Shown: piece after piece, positions 36,601-46,854 of the stretch
Layout: every line of letters starts with the position of its first letter
Numbering within the stretch: the first letter of the stretch is position 1
DNA from: Erodium maritimum
Lineage: Eukaryota > Streptophyta > Magnoliopsida > Geraniales > Geraniaceae
Length of the DNA: 64,000 nt
Assembly: GCA_963921825.1 (NCBI GenBank)
Contig: OY997590.1
Location: forward strand, 42,549,039 to 42,613,038
Reading direction: 5' to 3'
Position numbers and translations under genes: made by a program
The notes under the pieces: generated by a model
What the model was told of the DNA's origin: nothing
What the model saw: only the letters and a program-made list of their open reading frames with translations
Databases searched by the model: none

Positions 36601-39600
36601 GCACCCAGAGGACATTCAGAAGACGGCATTTCGCACCCATCATGGACACTTCGAGTTTCTGGTAATGCCATTTGGCCTGACTAATGCACCGTCCACGTTT
36701 CAGGCATTAATGAATGACATCTTTGCGCCATACCTGAGGCGCTTTGTGTTGGTATTTTTTGACGATATCTTGATCTATAGCGCCTCTTATACTGAGCACC
36801 TCCACCACTTGCGGGTAATTCTATCCTTACTACGTTCTCATTCCCTTTATCTGAAGCGTAGCAAGTGTTTGTTTGCTCAGACACAGGTGGCATATTTGGG
36901 GTTTATTATTTCGGGACAAGGAGTTCAAGCTGACCCTGACAAAATCTCGGCCATGACTGACTGGCCCTGTCCCGCAACACCTCGGGCCCTCCGTGGCTTC
37001 TTGGGGCTCACCGGTTACTACCGGAAATTTTTCAAAGACTACGGGATTCTAGCAGCTCCGATGACTCGTTTGTTAAAGAAAAATTCTTTCAGCTGGGACC
37101 CGGAGGCGCAGGCCTCCTTCGAGGCTCTGAAAGTTGCAATGACAACAACATCGGTGCTTGCTCTTCCAGATTTTGAAAAGGAATTCACCGTGGACTGTGA
37201 TGCGTGTGATTCTGGCATTGGCGCGGTACTCCACCAATCTAACCGACCTATTGCTTTTTTTAGCAGGACATTTGCAGCTAGGTATACGAAGTTAGCGGCA
37301 TACGAAAAGGAGTTGATTGGGCTGGCTCAAGCTATCCGTCATTGGCGCCCCTACTTATGGGGTCGACAGTTTCTAATTCGGACGGACCATTATAGCCTCA
37401 GGTACTTGCTCGATCAAAGGGTAGCAACATCTCCGCAGCAGCGTTGGTTGTCCAAACTAATGGGCTTCGATTTTCGAGTTGAATATCGTTCAGGTCGCGA
37501 GAATGTGGTGGCAGACGCTCTTTCTAGGCGTGACGAAGAGGTCGGCCTCTTATTGGCTCTCTCCGCCCCTTTATTGCACTTGTGGGATGAGCTGGTCACC
37601 GAGAGCAAGTCCTCGCCGGTCATCCAAGAGAAGGTGGCTACGATTCGGTCCGGAGCCCTCTCGAATTTATGGGAGGAACGTGACGGGGTCGTGCTCTTTA
37701 AACAGAGGGCTTGGTTACCAGGGGACTCGACCTTGATCCCCTCTATTTTGGTTGTCGTCCACAACACAGCTCACGAAGGGTACCAGAAGACATTGGTCCG
37801 AGTTGCGGCTGATTTCTATTGGCGAGGTATGAAAAGCCAAATTCAGGCATTCGTGCGTGCCTGTGATGTTTGCCAGCGTAACAAATCGGACTACTTACGT
37901 CCGGCGGGCCTCCTCCAGCCATTACCCGTTCCTTCTCAGGTTTGGGCTGATATTAGTATGGATTTTATTGACGCATTGCCCTGTTCTGGCGGGAAATCGG
38001 TTCTTTTTGTGGTGGTGGACAGGCTGTCTAAATATAGCCACTTCATGGCTCTTTCGCACCCATACACTGCAACATCGGTGGCCAGGATTTTCTTTGATAC
38101 GGTGGTCAGGTTGCACAGTATTCCTGAGACCATTGTGAGCGACAGGGATAAGGCATTTACAAGTGCTTTTTGGCGGGAATTATTCCGCTTGAGCGGGTCC
38201 TCACTACACATGAGTTCAGCATATCATCCTCAGAGCGATGGGCAGACAGAGGCGGTGAACAAAACTTTGCAAATGTACCTCCGCTGCTTTGTGGCCGAGA
38301 ATCCGAAGCACTGGACTCGCTGGGTGGCGCGGGCGGAATACTGCTATAACACCAGTTTTCATTCCACTATCCGCTCCACGCCATTTGAGGTGGTTTATGG
38401 CCGGAAGCCACCTCGGTTGTTGGATTATACCCCGGGCGCAGCCAAGGTGGAGGCCGTGGATCGGGAGCTGCAGGAGAGGGACGAGAAATTGCAGGCCCTT
38501 CGGCTCCAGCTCTTACGGGCTCAACAGGCTATGAAGGATCGCTACGATAAGGGCCATCGGGATGTTTCATTCGAAGTGGGGGCATTAGTTCTCCTGAAGT
38601 TGCAGCCTTACCGACAGAAGACAGTGGCACCTCGCAGCGGGAGGAAGCTGAGCCCGCGGTTTTATGGCCCATTCCGGGTGATTGAACGTATTGGCTCTGT
38701 GGCATACAAGCTGGAACTTCCAGCCGAGTCGCGCATTCATCCAGTTTTTCATGTATCGTGTTCACGATTGTTTATAGGGGATGCTACGGCGGTACCACTT
38801 CTGCCACCACCAGAGGCTCTTATCGCCCCGCCGGTCCCACTTGCAGTATTGGATGTCCGCACTAAGGAAGGGCAGCCCGAAGTTTTGATCCATTGGTCGA
38901 CCAAATCACCTGCAGAGGCTTCGTGGGAGCTTGCACGCGAGATGATGGAGTCATTTCCTTCCTTTGCACTTGAGGTCAAGCGCTATTTGGATGGGGGAGT
39001 GATGTTATGGGCCATGTGGGCCGGTTCAAAGGCCTAGTATACACTAGGAAGTCGCGCGTGCGAAGCAAAGGAGAAAAGGGAATCGCGCGCATCCCTTCTG
39101 CAGAGCCGGCTGCCTAGGCAACTCTTCTATTTCCTGTTTTAGTTGGTTTCTTAATTTCAATTGTAATAGGATTTGGAAACTTTGGGTAGTTTGGAATAAT
39201 TGTTGAATTAGGAATTTGGGTTGTTTTAGGAAAGCTCTCTGGTTATAAATACCAGGGAGGATTCATGAATAAAGCATTGAGAATTAAATTGACTATCTTT
39301 AGTTCTCTACCAAGGTCTTTGAGTTCCCTTACACACGAGCTCATAAACTCTACACAATTGGGAGGAAGAAGAACAAGGATTCGTTCCAACGAACCCTTGA
39401 TTTGAAGTCCTACCAAGGTCGCATAACGAGATCCATTAGCGAGGCACATAACAATATTGTCTTAGCCTTAGGATATACAAACAGCCAACGTCCAAGAAAA
39501 TGATATGACCCAGCATAAATGAAATGTGGTATTATAAGGAATTCTAGTACATGGTAATCTAGCACACAAGGCAGGGGAAATTAGTCTGACGTGAATGAAG

Positions 39601-42600
39601 ACTTTGGCATGCCATATCAGTTTGAATCAAGACACATCATGTAAAAACAACATATAAGGCAAGCTTGATGTTCATTCACTACACTGCTGTTATAGGATAC
39701 TATGGAATATAACCCATAGACAAAAATAAAAATAAATGCCCACAGTACAACATTGAGTTTGTATAAAAAAATAAGTCTTGAAGTATTACCAGTCCCAACA
39801 AGCAGCTCTTCAACATAGTAGATGAATCTCCAGAAACATGATTCCCATTTGTTAAAATCCCCTCACTGCTAACCTGCTTGTCTTTGTTGTTTGCTTTGGT
39901 TGAACCTGTGGATGATTTAGGTCCGTCACTTGTTTTATTCAAAATACAAGCCGCATTATCTGCATCAAGCCTGCTTGTCACCTGACTTAGAAAATACTGT
40001 CCTCTGTCATCACCCTCTGTTGCTGTGGAATTTAATAGCCCAAAACAGGCTGCAAGCATATTTTTAGGACAACAAAAGAAAATCCAGAGCATGCATAATG
40101 CAGAGAATTTGGATAACTTATTTGCTGAAGATTCATCTGCATCCGAGAACTTTTGCTTTAGATCCGAAAAGATTCCAACAGAATCATTCATCTTTAATAT
40201 TTCCTTACCAATAATCTGAAAGATATCCTTTCCTTGAAAAGTGGATTCAAAAAATATGAGGACACTCTGAAAAACTGCAGAACATGTGCCTTGAAGGATA
40301 GATGATGCTAGTGCTTTTGAGGAAGCAGCACAACATATATCAACCAGACCAAAAACACAGGATTTAGCCGTTTCATATGCAACGCCATCAGCGTCCTCAT
40401 CTTGATTTACCATTGCCAAACTCTGTTTATGCATATGAACTATAACTCTTGCTGCAGATTCAAGAGCAGTAGGGCAATATGATACATAACGGGGAATGAA
40501 ATCAGACACAATACGTTGTACACTCGTACAGCCTGCAAAGGATCAATACATATACATGATATCAGATCGCTGGAAGCCCTTCTGAATAATTATAAAGTCT
40601 ACAGTACAAGATTAATTCACAATAGTATTAATCACATTCTCTCATGCAATAGTTTGCTTAGAATTTATCTTTTCCTAGCAGATTCGTACTGTGATATAGA
40701 ATGTACTACAGGCCGGATAAAGTTTAGAAATGATCTATGTTGCACTACAAGGGTGAGAGATACAGAACATCCAACAACACAGGATGACAGAACAATTTTT
40801 TTAGAAACTAAGATGGGACTAGTTGTGGATACATTGTACAGAATAATACACACACACATTTATATATATGTATAAGGGGACTTTCGGGTACAAACAACGA
40901 ACTAAATTTGGGCCATTGATTTAGTAGATCCGACAGCCCACGAAATTCAGGGGTGGGGGATGATTATAAAATTAAGGGTTAATTCCTTTTTGTACCCCTT
41001 TTCTATTGGTAACGTACCTTTAGTACCCTTATGTTTGGTAACGTTCAAAAACAACCCCTACGTTTTGGTAACTTGCAACTGTGAGGAAAAATGGACGGAA
41101 GGACCTGAATTGTACATTACGCCCTTTTGTATAAAAAAATAATATCTGAAATTTGAAGTTGAATGACTCAAGAACCCTTCTGAAACTAATTTGAAATAAT
41201 CAATACTTTTACTTTTTGAATTACAATTCTACCCTTATGATATAACCCTTATGACAAACCATATCTTAATGTCTTAATTAATTATAACTAAATCTGAAGT
41301 ATTCAAAATTACTTTTCAAATAAATATATTAATTCCTTAATTATAGTTAATTATTAGTTATTTAAAAAAACATTTATTCTCTTTATTAATTTTTTAAATC
41401 AAACAAAAGTTTTATTGAAATTTGCTCATCGTCCGTAATCGTTCCACTAATAATTAAACAAAAACAATCCATATACAACTTTCTGAATAAGAACAAATCA
41501 AACTAACTAAAAAAAATCTCTTACAAAACTGAAACTAGAACAAATGACCCGAACAAAACAAAATTTCTAAATAAATAAATCCAAATATAAATTTGAAACA
41601 AATCAATACATCTACTTTTTGGGATTCTGGAACTCTAATTTCTAGAATCAAAAGAGCTTACTTGATCCCTAGACTTTGCAGATCTTGATCAAGCTTTGAT
41701 GAAGCAAACGTCGTAAGCTCTTAATGGACAAAAATGTTAGATCCTAGAAATCAAGATGAACCTGCACATGCTCAGTAAAATCGATCCAGATCCCAACCCA
41801 TCTCCTTGATCGATCCCCAACCTTAGAAACCCAAACCTACCAGAAATCAAGCACTAGGAGGGAGGAACACGAACCGAATATCTCTGAACTTTCAGAGCAC
41901 CAAGACCTCGTTGTCTCCAGCGGCGATTAAAGCTCTAACGGTGGAGATGCAAGGCGCGGTGGAAAGGAGAGAAAACAGATTCCCCACCAACAGTTCCTTC
42001 ATCAATTTTCACAGCGGCCACATGCTTTTCACGGCGACAACGCTCGAGGAAGGACATGGTCGCCAAAGCTTGAGGAGGGTTGAGAAGGAGACAAACCAAC
42101 GTGGTCCAGAGAAGCCATTGTAACCACATGTGGCCATCAGATCTTCTTCATCATGCATGCTTCAACTCTCGATGAGGTAGGAGGAGGTAAGTGGGGGTGG
42201 GAAAAGTGATGACTGAGATGAAAAGAGTAAAGTGAGAGGCTTGTGAATGTATTATTAGGGTAAGGGTAGAATAGATTGAGGGGTAGAATAGGAATTTAAT
42301 AGGTGTAAAGGGAGAGGTTTTAGATAACAAGGGTAAAATAGTAAATTTACTGTTCACGAAAGGGTCACGCGCAATCGCATGACGGACGGAATGGAATATT
42401 CCGTCCGTTTTTCCTCACAGTTGCAAGTTACCAACGTAGGGGTTGTTTTTGAACGTTACCAAACATAAGGGTACTAAAGGTACGTTACCAATAGAAAAGG
42501 GGTACAAAAAGGAATTAACCCTAAACTTAATTACAAAGGTATGCATTAATGATGATGTCATTAAAAAATTTGTTCTAAAATCTGGGCCTTCTATTTCTAC

Positions 42601-45600
42601 GATCCAAGGACCCAGATTGGTTTGTAGTTTGTATGAAAGATACAGGATTGTACTTGATTGTTATCCTATATATATATATATATCATATTGATGCATATAG
42701 CTGATATAAAATTCATCTAACACATTATATACAGAAATAACATCATCATTAAAATCAAAAACAGGGAATATACAGAGATAGTAGATCATACAATGAATAC
42801 AAGAGTTTCAACTTGAAAATCGTAAAATCAATTTGTTTCCTAAAGAAATCATCCCTTTTACTCTTTTAAAAAGAAGAATATGAAAGCATAAAGATAGATG
42901 AACTTTTCTAGTGAGAATTAAAATCATTATGTTTTGTAGAGAAAGACCCCTTCCCTTATTAATTGTGTAATATATATATATATAAGAACCAACATCCAAA
43001 ACAGATAACTATGCTATTAAATCTGTCAAGTGAGCCAGGTCAACCTCACAGGGTCCAGAAATTGTTGTTCATTCCTGGTACATAACATGTCAGTGAGCCC
43101 AAGATGAAGATGTTACGTGCATTAATAATACCCTAATAATATGTGCTGTCTAAAGAAGCCAAAGGGAGAGAATATAGGATGATAAATAACATTTAAGGTC
43201 GGAATCAGCACAATAATGGATAGCTTCGTTAGCAGAATGGTAATGAGAACAGACATGGAAAGTGGACTAAGTATAACGAATAAGTTATGTTAGTTTTCTC
43301 GGATCGTGGTAAGCTAGCCCTTTTTGGTTATTGTCCGGGATGTGACACCTTTTGGTAGACACATATACAAGTATAGTCCAATCAGCATGGCATTGATTGA
43401 TTACCAAAAAGTAAAATTAAACCTCCAAAACTATTATGATAGAAATCCCAGATCAGTATAAGTATCAGTATATCAATACCCAGATAAGTTTTCAGCGGGC
43501 AGTAATATAATACACAAACTGTGTGCTAAATTGGATGTCCTATTGCATAGTTGGGTTAAATATAAAAACTTACTTTTAAGTACTGGTCACGAACACTACA
43601 CTATCCAACGTTTCAAAATGACAAATGCACTACCTTAAGTATTGGTCACGCGAATTTGTTAGTAAAAATGGACGGAATATTCACTCTTAAGTATTGGTCA
43701 CGAACACTACATTATCCAACGTTTCAAAATGACAAATGCACTACCTTAAGTATTGGTCACGCGAATTTGTTAGTAAAATGGACGGAATATTCCATTCCGT
43801 TAGTCATATGAACTCAATTGTCATATAATGGATGGTAAAATGATGTTTTCCCTTAATTATTTGACCTCTATACATTTTACAAGGAACATTACCATTGTAC
43901 CCTCGTTATTGTTCTTTATAAAATGTAGGGTTAATCGTCCAAAACTACATTAAAGTTTTGTCCACAAACGGATGCATGCATAAATTTTGTCCACGCTTTG
44001 TGGGTGCACTAAAGTTTGTTCCACCGCGTTTTTTAGAAAAACGTAACAGGGATGTTCAGAAAGAATGGTTTGGGCAGTTCTTCGCAGAATCAATAGATTT
44101 GTGGAAAATACATAATGCATTTTTAAGTTGTGTGGGCAATTCATAATGCATTATATAGTTGTGTGGGCAATTCATTATGCATTCTGTAGTTGTGTGGGCA
44201 ATACATTTTTCTAAAAAAGTCGGTGGACAATACTTCAGTTCACCCACAAAGCGTGGTCAGAACTTTATGCATGGATCCGTTTGGGGACAAAACTTTAGTG
44301 TAGTTTTGGACAATTAACCGTAAAATGTATAGAGGTCAAATACTTAAGGGAAAAAATGTCATTTTACCATCCACTATATGAAACTTGAGGTTGTATGACT
44401 AAGGGAATGGAATATTCCATCTATTTTTAAAAACAAAATCGCGTGGTCAATACTTAAGGTAGTGCATTTGTCATTTTGAAACGTTGGGTAGTGCACTGTT
44501 CGTGACCAATACTTAAGAGTAAGTTTCGATATTTAACCCTTTATAGCTTCAGTTTGCGAACAGTTAGGAATGTATTGTCTACTTAGAACATATACTATGG
44601 TTTCAGCATGTGTAGTTGTTTGGAGACATTGTTTGAGTTTCTCTCGCCTCCAAACAACTACCTCCTACAACTACCTCTACAATGGATGGGCTCAAGAGTA
44701 GTCGTTTTGGTGTACTAACAAGAGTAAATAACATTCACTCTCCTCAAAAAACTCCTTGCACCGACTAGTGTTGTAGTTGTAGGATTTAGCAATCACCAAC
44801 ACTCTCTCTCCTCAAATCTTATTATTTTATTATTTCTCTCTCCTCAAAAATTCCTAAGCCTCTTCTTTAAGCCTACTATACAACGACAATTGGAAGTGTT
44901 CTTAGAAGGCTGCAATTGATGAGGGTGAGAGAAATTTAAAACAGAAGGAATACAAGCAGATTTCCTAATTAATTTATCCTATCATGATACTTCTTTCTCC
45001 TGTCATTTCAAGGATCAGACACAACAAGAGGAAGTAGAACCGACAGAAAGGAGGCAATTAAAAAGGAAAAGGGGAACAATTACATGCAAGTCCGAAGCTC
45101 AACAGAAGGTTTTACTAGGTTTCTATCCGAAGCTTCATTTTATCAGCCCTAATATACTCTTTTGCCTTCTGTCTTGGTTGCAATTATCTTCCTGTTTTTT
45201 AGTATAATCTTAGCCAAGTAGCAGCAAAAGCACCTGCTAATGCATATTTTTAAAGTGGGCGGCCAAAGGCACAGCCAAAGCCAAGAAAGGAGTGAGGCAT
45301 ATAATAAAATGGTCAGAACAGCACTAATCAACAGACTCCTCTATAACAATCATTCTTCCAACCTACTAGACAGTCTATCCGACATTTTCTCTCAAACAAA
45401 CAAACAAAAAAACACTTTCACTTTTAAAATTCTACAAGAAGCATAAATTCTAGCAATCTCCATCTCCAATAAGGATCACATGCATAGCTAACAGTTTCGA
45501 TCACCCCACAAAAATAATCACTTAACCTAAAAAATCATGTGCTATTTCAACAAGCAGAAAAGTAAAATCCTGACCTCTGGAAGCAGTGATGAGAGAGAGG

Positions 45601-45869
45601 TAGGCCTGTTCGAGCTCCGCAATGTTGCGTTGATCCTTCTGAGAAATGCAAGACTTAATTCGCTTGTAGGCCTCGTACACGCTTCGAATCTGTTCCATGT
45701 TCCTCCGCTTGGCAGCAATTTCTTCCTGGGACAGTAACGGTGGAGATGCCGGTGGCGTTGATGGTGGGGGTACGAAATTCTGGTCAGCTAGGGTTTGCAG
45801 CGGAGGAGACGGGTGCTGCGACGCCTCGAAGAGCTTGCGCTTCTTCAGAGGCTGTTCCGCCGAGGCCAT
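25994..45869 (-). CDS. RRM/SPOC-domain nucleic-acid-binding protein
   Basis: Eight coding exons fit with consistent phases: 45869-45575, 40532-39790, 32842-31155, 27683-27418, 27316-26713, 26633-26552, 26391-26344 and 26197-25994, giving about 1309 residues. The N-terminus reads [15 protein letters not shown], then a helical region ([34 protein letters not shown]). An RRM-like fold sits near residues 580-640 ([29 protein letters not shown]). A proline-rich segment (about 1000-1160) precedes a C-terminal SPOC domain (WQGTLCKSG to the end). The layout recalls Arabidopsis At1g27750, and generally FPA/Spen-type RNA-processing proteins; the function here is inferred. The Met at 45869 is chosen over an upstream Met because it fits the conserved MASxEQP start. 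Introns of 3.5-7 kb hold nested transposons, yet no exon is damaged. Confidence 0.87.
27920..28425. repeat. Candidate hAT-like repeat
   Basis: The ends carry GCGAAATATGGGCCGATTAA on the left and CTAGCGCCCCACGTTTTTTA followed by CAACCTTGG on the right. The GC-rich ends around an AT-rich core, and a CCAAGGTTGTA-type terminus, recall plant hAT MITEs. No target duplication could be fixed. Confidence 0.35.
28488..30937. mobile_element. MULE-type element, 2450 bp, TSD TAAACTCTT
   Basis: Long inverted arms (about 150 bases; CTACCTTAACCTATACA at the left, its counterpart TGTATAGGTTAAGGTAG at the right) end in GTGTAAATTAC and GTAATCAACCC. Exact 9-bp repeats TAAACTCTT flank it (28479-28487 and 30938-30946). 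The central part (about 29000-29930) has higher GC and may be captured genomic sequence, but I do not recognise it. A second element is nested at 30121-30540. Confidence 0.85.
30121..30540. mobile_element. Nested palindromic MITE, 420 bp, TSD TAATTAAAA
   Basis: It begins GGGTAAACTACAAATGCATA and ends in the complement, with about 145-base inverted arms around an AT-rich core containing a TA run. Exact 9-bp repeats TAATTAAAA lie at 30112-30120 and 30541-30549, typical of Mutator-like elements. Confidence 0.88.
32900..33190. mobile_element. Palindromic MITE, about 290 bp
   Basis: Inverted arms share ATCCTAAAAATAGTTAGTG and CTCACTACCCTAACTATGAG. The arms resemble those of the larger element at 62783-63765 (both contain CTCACTACCCTAA). 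Exact ends and duplication were not resolved. It lies in SPOC-gene intron 2. Confidence 0.65.
33195..33482. repeat. Truncated GTTAATTGTCC-family MITE
   Basis: The right arm is complete (AAGTCGGTGGACAAAACTTC ... GACAATTAACCCT) and parallels 44215-44320. The left arm is missing. An internal duplication of GAATGGTCTGGGCAGTTTT occurs at its left end. Confidence 0.6.
34241..34691 (+). repeat. 5' LTR of the Reina-like element
   Basis: Starts TGTTATGGGCC, ends CACATAACA. A TATA-like TTATAAATACC lies near 34480. Confidence 0.93.
34715..39037 (+). CDS. Gag-Pol polyprotein of Reina-like Gypsy element (one nonsense stop)
   Basis: One frame runs from the ATG at 34715 to 39037 and is broken only by a TAG at 34874 (codon 54); the open part is 35087-39037. 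In order it encodes Gag ([10 protein letters not shown]), a zinc knuckle ([14 protein letters not shown]), protease ([12 protein letters not shown]), reverse transcriptase ([13 protein letters not shown], active site FFDD), RNase H ([13 protein letters not shown]), and integrase (CDVCQRNK zinc site; [15 protein letters not shown] and QTEAVNK catalytic residues). A short chromodomain ([17 protein letters not shown]) ends it. Single-frame gag-pol, a chromodomain and short LTRs fit the Reina clade of chromoviruses. The stop is probably a CAG-to-TAG change. The last residues run into the 3' LTR. Confidence 0.92.
39003..39453 (+). repeat. 3' LTR of the Reina-like element
   Basis: Same length as the 5' LTR, with about four substitutions, for example a T in GTCGCGCGTGCG and an A in GTTGAATTAGG. 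Confidence 0.93.
40868..42660. repeat. Older palindromic element around the MULE-type insertion
   Basis: Outside the 40976-42521 element, the left flank (TTTCGGGTACAAACAACGAA) and the right flank (GGTTTGTAGTTTGTATGAAA) are diverged inverted copies, both containing a GGGCC block. This suggests an earlier palindromic element that was itself a target. Ends are approximate. Confidence 0.45.
40976..42521. mobile_element. MULE-type element, 1546 bp, TSD TAAA(A/C)TTAA
   Basis: The ends are GGGTTAATTCC and GGAATTAACCC, with about 140-base inverted arms (CTTTTTGTACCCCTTTTCTA and complement). The flanking 9-mers TAAAATTAA (40967-40975) and TAAACTTAA (42522-42530) differ by one base. The core shows no transposase; 41700-42130 has moderate GC and may be captured sequence. 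Confidence 0.82.
43552..44540. mobile_element. Large palindromic element with a duplicated left arm
   Basis: The left arm (AAGTATTGGTCACGAACACT, ACGTTTCAAAATGACAAATG) is repeated in tandem with a period of about 109 bases, then continues to a central region. The right arm (about 44325-44540) is the single inverted copy ending ATATTTAACCC. A smaller MITE is nested in the centre. The flanking duplication is unclear. Confidence 0.68.
43928..44320. mobile_element. MULE-type MITE, 393 bp, TSD TAAAATGTA
   Basis: Same family as 19718-20059 (GGGTTAATCGTCCAAAACTA start; TTTTGGACAATTAACC end). Exact 9-bp repeats TAAAATGTA lie at 43919-43927 and 44321-44329. It is nested inside the palindromic element 43552-44540. 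Confidence 0.88.
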
Positions 45870-46030
45870 GGCTGTGAGGAGGTGGAGAGAGAAAAGAGAG
45901 GTACGAGCACGAGCGAGCACTCCTTTTTGATCCCTCGAATCAGTGCTTCGAGTTTGAGCTGAAAGCTCTGCTTGGGTTTGGGTACGAGTTCGTTGGGGCC
46001 AAACTGGACCGAACTGGTCTGCTAATTCAG
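45870..46030 (-). promoter_or_regulatory. Short upstream region of the SPOC gene
   Basis: Only about 160 bases lie between the SPOC start codon and the end of the neighbouring MULE-like element. They must contain the 5' UTR and probably part of the core promoter. No motif was assigned. Confidence 0.4.
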
Positions 46031-46181
46031 GGCCTTATTAGTTAAATGGCCTTTTTCTAGGAAAGTATAATTAAAATAGTCTCACCATTTAGTGTTCTTA
46101 CCATTTAATGCTCTCACCTACCTAATCTCCTCCTTATTAATGACTCTTTCCAACTACCAACATTACTCTCAGGGATGATCC

Positions 46182-46450
46182 ATGTCAGCACCCAACTCTA
46201 TACTCATTGTTGTTCCACGTCAGCTTTCGTTTGTCATGTTGGCACCAAATCCAGCTGAATTGGGGGAAATCGAGTTTTACCTCATTCTCGTTCGCTTCTC
46301 CTTCATCCTCGTTTTTCTTCTTCAATTGCTGTTGTCCCGTGCATTGTTTGTCCTCCTACCCGTTGTTTCTTCTTCAATTTGTCGTGCGAGCTGCTCAATT
46401 GATTGTTCCATTGTCATTGAAGGCTGCCCAGAAAAACTCTAACTCGAGGT
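46182..46450 (+). other. Possible 5' non-coding exon of the GRF gene
   Basis: A pyrimidine-rich leader-like stretch ends CTCGAG followed by GTAAGTAATT, a strong donor site. With the GRF coding exon beginning at 48563, a long 5' UTR intron (about 46451-48500) is plausible. The short frames here are not credible as proteins. Confidence 0.35.
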
Positions 46451-46854
46451 AAGTAATTGGAAAGACCTAATTTGTAGATTTTGAGCAATATGTATGTTTA
46501 AACGTAGTTAATGTTATCATAGAATGGTTTTGAAACATATTTCAAGCTAGTATTGATTCATTCGGACCTCCATTTCGTGATTCTGTGGTTCGAGTTCGTA
46601 CCATGCCGATGATAATAGTTCAGATCGACACGTTCTGGTATGAGCTGTTACCAGGTCGGTTTGGCGTTCTGGTTTCATGTAAACTAAAACGGGTGTCCAT
46701 CCGGTCTTTTACTGTATCAGAATGTAGTATCAATCTGTTATTAACTCATGTATATTTATGCCTTTACCCCTTTTGGCTTTTGTTTGAAAATAGTTTTACA
46801 AGTCCTTTATGTACAAAGGCCTTTTTGTTTGAAATTGTTTTAAAATAGATTTGT

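Larger units (their letters stand above)
34241..39453 (+). mobile_element. Ty3/Gypsy chromovirus (Reina-like), near complete, TSD ATATT
   Basis: Two 451-bp LTRs (34241-34691 and 39003-39453) differ by about four bases. The 5-bp duplication ATATT is exact (34236-34240, 39454-39458). The primer-binding site TGGTATCAGAGCC lies at 34695 and a purine tract (GGATGGGGGAG) just before the 3' LTR. The element sits in intron 2 of the SPOC gene, in the opposite transcriptional sense. The very similar LTRs imply a fairly recent insertion. Confidence 0.95.
40533..45574 (-). other. SPOC-gene intron 1, holds nested palindromic elements
   Basis: A 5.0-kb intron with a MULE-type element (40976-42521) inside an older palindromic repeat, and a second nested pair (43552-44540 with 43928-44320). 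42690-43550 and 44560-45574 hold no gene that I can see. A 15-bp perfect hairpin (GTAGTTGTTTGGAG and complement) lies at about 44618-44665. Confidence 0.75.

Noticed and set aside
46182..46452. Two overlapping plus-strand hydrophobic frames as a small membrane protein.
   Set aside because: The stretch looks like a pyrimidine-rich leader ending in a strong donor site; the two frames compete and neither has a known domain.
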